In this document: one piece after another, positions 57,125-64,000 of the stretch
Layout of the letters: every line of letters starts with the position of its first letter
Numbering within the stretch: the first letter of the stretch is position 1
Assembly (NCBI RefSeq): GCF_024362695.1
Contig: NC_065420.1
Coordinates: 2,884,501 to 2,948,500 of the forward strand
Direction: 5' to 3'
DNA from: Pectinophora gossypiella
Lineage: Eukaryota > Arthropoda > Insecta > Lepidoptera > Gelechiidae
DNA length: 64,000 nucleotides
Program-made: the position numbers and the translations under genes
The notes under the pieces: generated by a model
Database searches by the model: none
Told to the model about the DNA's origin: nothing
What the model saw: only the letters and a program-made list of their open reading frames with translations

Positions 57125-57985
57125 AGAAACATGTGTGAATCGGCAAAAATAAGAAAATCATACACTAACCATTTCATCCGCAATCCAGCTGGACAGCAGA
57201 CAAGCTCCAGCACGGTCACGCACGGTGCGGCTGTATACCTATTTGGTAAAGTCCACGACAGGGTTGCAATGTTCCTTGAAGGTCACACAATACCATCATT
57301 GCTAACACTCGGTAAAATGAACACATAATAAACGTTCACATCACAAAAAACACACCGCGAAGGGAAGATTACACGTTCGTCCTCGACCGCGTTCGACAGC
57401 GAACTGACAGTCACAGCGCAAATGACGGTGGTTTGACAAAAAAATAAACTGAGAAACTTTTCTTCATATCAAAACCTACAAGTAATAATATTTCATTTTT
57501 ATTATTCATAATAATCCTTCTATTTTTAAAATAATTAAAAAATAAATATTTTATTTATTATTAACGAAGATTGACAACAGTTTAAAATAATAGACTCCAT
57601 AAAAATAATCCTCGCTTATGTTTGGTGGGTAAGACGTAAGAAGTTTTCGCTATCATTTTTTGTCAAGCTACCGTCATTAGCCGACTTCGATGTGATTATC
57701 AGTTCGGTGTCGAACGCGGTCGAGGACGAACGTGTAGTCTTCCCTTCGCACTGTGTCCCCTTTTTATGATGTGAACGTTTATTATGTGTTAATTTTACGG
57801 AGTGTTAGCAATGATGGTATTGTGTGACCTTCAAGGAATATTGCAACCCTGTTGTGGACTTTACCAAATAGGCATACAACCGCACCGAGCGTGACCGAGC
57901 TGGAGCTTGTCTGCTATCCAGTTGGATTATGGATAAAAAGGTTGGTGGATATTTTCTTATTTTTGCCGATTCACACATGTTTCGA
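57125..57985. repeat. Inverted duplication, ~310-bp arms
   Basis: 57125-57437 and 57662-57983 are reverse complements with scattered differences. Shared words include CGAACGCGGTCGAGGACGAA, GGTATTGTGTGACCTTCAAG and TTTTGCCGATTCACACATGT. The ~225-bp centre is AT-rich. Open frames in the arms (outward: VLCDLQGTLQPC...) are short and not the same length in both arms. Confidence 0.8.
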
Positions 57986-58179
57986 CGTGTTGTCTTAGCG
58001 CTGTATTCGCCTTCTGATGAGAACATTTGATATCCTCGCAATTCATCTTAAGAACTATTAGCAGATATTACTAGTGATATAACGAGTATTGTGAACCGTG
58101 TGACTATCAAAGGACAGTGCAATATTGCTCAACTTTAGGAGTGACTATTACGATAGCATAAGAAATAGTTCTACGTATA

Positions 58180-58830
58180 GAACTGCAACTCTCCCCTCCC
58201 CACCAGCGGCTGAGCCAGGTGCACCTCGGGCTCCTCGGTCTTACTTTAGTTTTCAATAGTATGGGCGTCAGACGTCACAAACATAATTATGCGCGTGTAC
58301 GATAACGTCAATGTAGTGTCTGTATAGAACAGGTTTTTTGTTCGAAGATTTCGGGTGTTATTATCTAATCTGTGCCTAAGACCCTAGCAGTTGTTTACGA
58401 AATAGTGCCTAGAACGGCTGTATTTTATAAAAATTGTTACTCAGTATGTGTGAGGACGTACAATGCCCTCCCCAGCCATTTAAGAGAACTTCCTTTAAAA
58501 CATTTCCGTATAAAGCTAAAGCTGTGGCTAAGAGAGGTCTTTTATTCTTTGAACGAGTTATTGCACCCTAATAATGTTATGTAAATTTGATGTAAATATA
58601 AGTAGTTAATTTAGAGTAAGATTAGGTTAATAATATAATAATTACCTATTGTATGTCAGAATATGACTGAATGTGCTGAACCATAACATTTACTTCCATC
58701 ACTATGTATGACCACATTTACTGCAATAAATTTCATTTCATTTCATTCATTTCAGTGTAAGACTTTATAAAGTATTTTCAGCCAGCACATGGTGTGTGAC
58801 ATTTTGTGGTACTGATTTGGGTGGTCAATT
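58180..58830 (+). mobile_element. Family G repeat carrying a second LINE 3' end
   Basis: 58180-58390 is family G. The following frame (58430-58584) reads CVRTYNALPSHLRELPLKHF ... FYSLNELLHPNNVM and stop, a jockey/CR1-like reverse-transcriptase C-terminus. A 3' UTR with AATAAA and a TTTCATTTCATTTC tail ends near 58753. Family G resumes at GTAAGACTTTATAAAGTATT. Confidence 0.7.
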
Positions 58831-59357
58831 TGTCATTTGCGCATGTAAAAGTAAGTGCGCAAAGTCAAGAAATGTCATTGCTGTTTTAGATGAATTGCTT
58901 TAATGTGGCCTTTTTAACCCCTAATTGTCCGGTGGATCGTGAATGATAAAGGTAGGTGGAGTTTTTGTAAGTACATACGTTCAGTTTAAAGATATTTATT
59001 TCTTAATAACGACAGTTACAATGTACGTTTACTACATATACATTTAAAATTTTGTATTTATCCTCTTTTACTGCATTATCTGACTCTACGGATTTTTCGT
59101 AGCTCCAACTGCCTTTTCTTTCGTGATGTAGTGCTTCCTTGAAAAGGTGGAAAAATATATTAAGTACGAATAAAAGGTGAAAACTTGGCGCCTTTTTGTG
59201 GGGTAATCTACACATTTATAGCGCTATTCGCATTTGTAAAGACAAACGAGTAGGCGTGACTTATAGATTACTCAGTAACACACCGGACACTTCATACAAT
59301 AAACCTCGTTTTACACAGACACCACACATTGATGTTATTGTACACGTGCTACCACAG

Positions 59358-59507
59358 TACAGTCATGAGCAATATAATGTACCTACCCACTTTAGGACTC
59401 TGTCGCACTAACATATTTGACATTTAGTGAGACTTACTGTTCAATTTGTCAAAAAAGTTAATGTGACATGGTACCAAAGTGTATACATATTAATGCTCGT
59501 GACCGTA
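59358..59507. mobile_element. MITE family C
   Basis: TACAGTCATGAGCAATATAA to TGCTCGTGACCGTA, with a 4-bp CTAC insertion compared with 14603. Confidence 0.8.
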
Positions 59508-59519
59508 CAAGATATTAGA

Positions 59520-59905
59520 ATAGAATAGAAGTTTATTGCAAGTCACAACTTATACAAGGTGTTGTAATACGTACATAGTAGTAAGTACATGTGACGCCCT
59601 GCTGAGGTACAGGAAACAATAGGAGCATCTACTCGTAGTTGCCGATTACTTAAAAATAAATAAAAGGAATCTATAACTTACTTATCTTAAATCTACTCTT
59701 TAAGAAATTTTACACACACACACACACATATGTCGCCGCCGCCGCGTGTTATTATGACGTTGGTCCCGGCTGCATTAGCAGTTGTTAATAACCACCAATC
59801 CGCACTGGGCCCGCGTGGTGGTTTAAGGCCCGATCTCCCTATCCATCCATAGAGAAGGCAAGTGCCCCAGTAGTGGGGATGTTAATGGGCTGGTGATGAT
59901 GATAT
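59520..59905. mobile_element. Inverted LINE tail, (CA)n and SINE-3 tail
   Basis: 59525-59700 starts AGAATAGAAGTTTATTGCAA, an inverted LINE 3' end. 59713-59728 is a short (CA)n. 59757-59905 is the SINE-3 tail (GTCCCGGCTGCATTAGCAGT to GGGCTGGTGATGATGAT). Confidence 0.6.
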
Positions 59906-60447
59906 AATATAATACCCATTTATTAAGTCTAAGGTAAAAAAAAAGTAGAATTGAATACTTCAATCGACGCTATTTACACAGTTGTTTGCGAAGTATCAGG
60001 ATATAAATAATATTGTGGCTTAGATAAAAGTTTCCCAAAATTGTTTTATTTGCACTCCTGGGAGGCAAAGGCAGAAAATATTACTTCCAACTTTAGTTCA
60101 CTCGGACTTTTTTTAATATGAAAGGTTCCTAACGAGTGCTGTGGTAAAACTTCTTAATCCTGTTAGTGGAAGAGGAAACCGTACTTATTATTTTTCAAAT
60201 ATTCAGTGACATTAATGACGTACTTACAAAGAAAAAAAATGGCGTATACCTTAATGACAGGGAAAGGCGGTCGGTTGTTTAGAAAAAGGGAAAACGTACA
60301 AAATTATAAAACGTTTTAAATAGACAAAGGTACTTAAACAAATATAATATATGTGTAGTAGGCTGAGCTGTAGGCCATCTACGGGGTTCACAGGTGGCGG
60401 ATAGTGGAACGGCCATCAGATATGATGGTTAGCTGCGAATATAAAAA

Positions 60448-60600
60448 AAGCACGGATCATCTTACTTTCGGACAATCTGGTGATCAGCCTGGAATGTCCT
60501 AACCAAACTAGGGACCACAAAGTAATGTTATATGTCCCCACCGGGAATCGAACCCAGGACCTCCGGATCGTGAGCCCAGCGAATCAACCACTGGACCACA
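60448..60600 (-). mobile_element. SINE-2 head half (inverted)
   Basis: GCACGGATCATCTTACTTTC to B-box complement GGGAATCGAACCC and CAACCACTGGACCACAG. Confidence 0.75.
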
Positions 60601-60631
60601 GTTCACTTATTACGTCTCGAGTGGTATACAA

Positions 60632-62699
60632 GCAATAAGCGTGTGCGTTACCCCAACAAGAAAGTATCTCCTAGAGTTATATGAGTAGAACGTATAGTTG
60701 GTGCCTTATCTGCTGTAAATGTGCCCCCACATAAAAAATGTGTGCCCCCTGTCGTTTCGAAAAAAAATCGAAAAAACGATTCTTGCTGGGGTAACGTTTT
60801 TCTAGCAGGAAAATTCTAAACGAATGATCGGAGAGAGAAAAACTGTGCATGGCCAGATAGCTTATATGTGTGCCAAAATGTGCCCCCAAAAATAAAATCT
60901 GTGCCCCTTCAGATTTTCGAGATATTGCATTTCCTGCTGGAGTAACGTTTTGATGAATAGTATATCTCTAAAACCATTGCATGTGCCCCTATAGAATAAA
61001 CATACGCGAGTAGCTCTTAATGTGTGCCCCTTTGTGCCCCAATTAGATTTTAGAAAATATTTATAGTTTTCAAGTTATCGCGGTTTTATGAAAACCCGAA
61101 AAAACATCGCAGCGCCTAAATGAGACAAGGCATAACTTCGCTGAAAACTGTATTCGGTCTTTCTTGACGCTAATAATAACCATACAAAGTTTCAAAAATG
61201 TTCATGCATGCGTTTTTGAATAATCTTGCTAAAAGTAAAAACGATGGTGTCATAACTTTGACGGCAAAATACAAGGAACTGGCACAATCCCAGATGTGTA
61301 GGTGTAAACCAAAATCTTGTGCCTTTAGTCAAAAATATATGGTGAAAATATTGAGCTTCAAATGTTACGCATTAAGTAAATATAAACAAAAAACCAAAAT
61401 ATGTAAACAACGGCTGGTTATCCGACCAAATCTGAATGACTACTAAAAAGCGACGGATTCATACATATCGATGACCTTCTTTACTTTACTCACTAACCGG
61501 TTCACACGTGTTGTGCCTGAGTACACTGAAGTAGAAAAGTAATAACTAATAAAATAAAGTTGTTATTGGATTATATTTTAATAGCTGTTTCTATGACCTT
61601 ACACATGATTAAGTACATTTATAAGAGCCATTTTCAAATAAAATGTACATGTGACTAACATGCTCAAAATCGTGACCAAACTGTTTTGTGACATACCTGT
61701 ATTTTTATACTAATGTAAATAATAATTTCCACATCAACAAGCTGTTTCATTTATATAGTCACAAGGTGCATTTAATATATTTTTTAATTAGCCCTCAAAA
61801 CTTTTGAACGCGACTGTAAGGACAACAGCTTAGGTATAATACGTCCAATAAAGAAGGTCCTCGTTAAGTATGAATCCGTCGCTTTTTAGTAGTCATTCAG
61901 ATTTGGTCGGATAACCAGCCGTTGTTTACATATTTTGGTTTTTGTTTATATTTACTTAATGCGTAACATTTGAAGCTCAATATTTTCACCATATATTTTT
62001 GACTAAAGGCACAAGATTTTGGTTTACACCTACACATCTGGGATTGTGCCAGTTCCTTGTATTTTGCCGTCAAAGTTATGACACCATCGTTTTTACTTTT
62101 AGCAAGATTATTCAAAAACGCATGCATGAACATTTTTGAAACTTTGTATGGTTATTATTAGCGTCAAGAAAGACCGAATACAGTTTTCAGCGAAGTTATG
62201 CCTTGTCTCATTTAGGCGCTGCGATGTTTTTTCGGGTTTTCATAAAACCGCGATAACTTGAAAACTATAAATATTTTCTAAAATCTAATTGGGGCACAAA
62301 GGGGCACACATTAAGAGCTACTCGCGTATGTTTATTCTATAGGGGCACATGCAATGGTTTTAGAGATATACTATTCATCAAAACGTTACTCCAGCAGGAA
62401 ATGCAATATCTCGAAAATCTGAAGGGGCACAGATTTTATTTTTGGGGGCACATTTTGGCACACATATAAGCTATCTGGCCATGCACAGTTTTTCTCTCTC
62501 CGATCATTCGTTTAGAATTTTCCTGCTAGAAAAACGTTACCCCAGCAAGAATCGTTTTTTCGATTTTTTTTCGAAACGACAGGGGGCACACATTTTTTAT
62601 GTGGGGGCACATTTACAGCAGATAAGGCACCAACTATACGTTCTACTCATATAACTCTAGGAGATACTTTCTTGTTGGGGTAACGCACACGCAATAAGC
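60632..62699. mobile_element. 2050-bp foldback transposon with 9-bp target duplication
   Basis: The element proper is 60641-62690. GCAATAAGC occurs perfectly at 60632-60640 and 62691-62699. The ends are GTGTGCGTTACCCCAACAAG and its exact complement. The left arm (60641-61483) and right arm (61849-62690) match essentially base for base, apart from one A in a poly-A run near 61390 and a few changes in the innermost 30 bp. The ~365-bp centre is unique. The arms repeat TGTGCCCC (at least seven times each) and GTTACCCCAGCAAG-like words. Identical open frames of 70 and ~80 codons occur in both arms, but they show no domain I know and differ at their ends because of the A indel. Foldback, MULE and some other families make 9-bp duplications. 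No transposase is present. Confidence 0.93.
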
Positions 62700-63027
62700 T
62701 ACGGGAAACTAAAAAAAAATACTGCTTCTGAAATAACCTGCTCCTTTCCATGGTTTAAAAATGAGACTAAGCACTAGCGAATTATACTTTTAACCTAAGT
62801 AAGTATAATAAAGAGTTGAAGCCATTGTACAGAACAGGAGATAAAGAGTGGAATAAATTAATTTCTCATGTAATAGCCGACTCCACTGAGATTAATATTG
62901 TATCAGGGAAACCTTTTACACTGCCGTGCCTCGTTTACACTTATTTTCAGTCTATTGCTAGCTATAAAAAGAAAAAAAATATAGATAAATATATTTTTCA
63001 CATGATTCCAGACAATAAACTAAGAAG

Positions 63028-63427
63028 GTAAGTACAAGTTAGTAGTCGTTACATGAGCCAGTCAGGGGCCTTTGGCGGTTCAATAGTAACTCTGACACCA
63101 GGGTTGATGGGGTTGGTAATTCATCTCACAATCCACTCAACTCATCAACCCTGATGTCAAGATTACTATTGAGCCGCCAAAAGCCCCTGACATGACTCAT
63201 GTAACGACTACTCTACTTACATCAGTAAGTAATAACCAGGACCAACGGCTTAACGTGCCTTCCGAAACACGAATCATCTTACTTTCGGACAATCAGGTGA
63301 TCAGCCTGTAATGTCCTAACCAAACTAGGGATCACAAAGTGATTTTTGTGATGTGTCCCCATCGGGATTCAAACCCGGGACCTCCGGATCGTGAGCCCAA
63401 CGCTCAACCATTGGACCACCGAGGCCG
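63028..63427. mobile_element. Two SINE-2 copies joined tail to tail
   Basis: 63028-63140 is the SINE-2 tail on the + strand (GAGCCAGTCAGGGGCCTTTG). It meets 63140-63427, a nearly complete SINE-2 on the minus strand with B-box and head. Confidence 0.75.
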
Positions 63428-63763
63428 TTATGATATTGCTCATGACTATACACGTTACTTGTGCAAGTAACTAAATAGCTGCAAACAGACCACACAGTCG
63501 TGTAGGACGATCTTTCTCACTTAGCCCGCACTAACCTCTAGGGTCTCAAGTGGAACTTCGAGTTAAAAGAACATTCTTAAGACTCGCCTTTACAATGAAA
63601 CTTTAAAATGTACTACTTTGATTTAGCATTCACTGGATTATACGTTAGAATAACGGTGTTCCTAATTTATTTGTTTTGTTTTTATAAATAAATAAATAAT
63701 CGTGTGATGCTCTGTCGCGGGGCCACCACCTCCAATTCAGTTGAAAACGATATAGATTACTGT

Positions 63764-64000
63764 ACGTACCATGTACATAGTGTACGTGAAAAGATTTTAT
63801 GTGTACGTGCTATGATTAGAAAGAAAACAACAAATTAAAGTGGCTTCGCTGGAGAGCATACTCCCCAGCGGAGCCACTCAGTTTGCATACTTCGAGATGT
63901 TTTCTTCCTGTAAATTGAAGTATAGTTTGATGTACGTACTACGTACATAGTGTACGTGAAAAGATTTTATGTGTACGTGCTATAATTAGAAAGAAAACAA
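63764..64000 (+). repeat. ~70-bp direct repeat flanking a small hairpin
   Basis: GTACATAGTGTACGTGAAAA through GTGCTATRATTAGAAAGAAA occurs at 63772-63832 and 63946-64000 (the latter reaches the window end). Between them GTGGCTTCGCTGG ... CCAGCGGAGCCAC (63840-63878) forms a 13-bp stem. Confidence 0.8.

Noticed and set aside
57131..57328. Possible small gene in the left arm of the inverted duplication
   Set aside because: The right arm is frameshifted relative to it and has no matching frame; I could not assign a family.

Overview
This is a piece of an AT-rich animal nuclear genome, almost certainly from a moth or butterfly. The evidence is spliced genes with GT/AG introns, no bacterial-type operons, several tRNA-headed SINE families, C-terminal scraps of RTE-like and jockey-like retrotransposons of the kind common in Lepidoptera, and dense short hairpin DNA elements. 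No database search was possible, so the order is inferred from pattern recognition. CODING PART (1-31.5 kb). The left end holds the last six exons (212-5428, + strand) of an unrecognised acidic/charged protein. Next come a few uncertain exon-like segments (8310-8398, 10184-10215). Three leucine-rich-repeat (LRR) genes follow in tandem on the + strand: LRR-1 (10890-13305, 724 aa, secreted, about 20 LRRs), LRR-2 (18482-23084, 1098 aa, 31 LRRs, one membrane segment) and LRR-3 (27500-31483, 1108 aa, 31 LRRs, one membrane segment). Each starts with a tiny coding exon (10, 16 and 4 nt) spliced in phase 1 to one giant exon. They share an N-terminal C-x5-C cap and a C-terminal cap ending in (D/E)G(I/V)xC, and none has a TIR or other recognisable signalling domain. 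They look like an ectodomain-only LRR family (two membrane-anchored, one soluble) that would need partners to signal. The arrangement resembles mosquito LRIM/APL1 or Toll ectodomains, but orthology is not shown. NON-CODING PART (the gaps and all of 31.5-64 kb). I see no convincing protein gene here. It is layered transposon debris: four SINE families, three of which share one central core although their heads or tails differ; RTE-like and jockey-like LINE 3' ends; several hairpin MITE families with TIRs and recognisable target-site duplications (TA and TTAA types); a dimeric hairpin repeat present at four loci; a 65-bp x 4 minisatellite; (AT)n; and a roughly 280-bp (TTTCA)n array. The most striking object is a 2050-bp foldback element (60641-62690) with nearly identical arms of about 0.84 kb and a perfect 9-bp target duplication, and no recognisable transposase. 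A CpG-rich, TATCGATA-containing stretch at 49.2-51.6 kb may be a promoter region with a noncoding first exon on the + strand. An inverted duplication lies at 57.1-58.0 kb.
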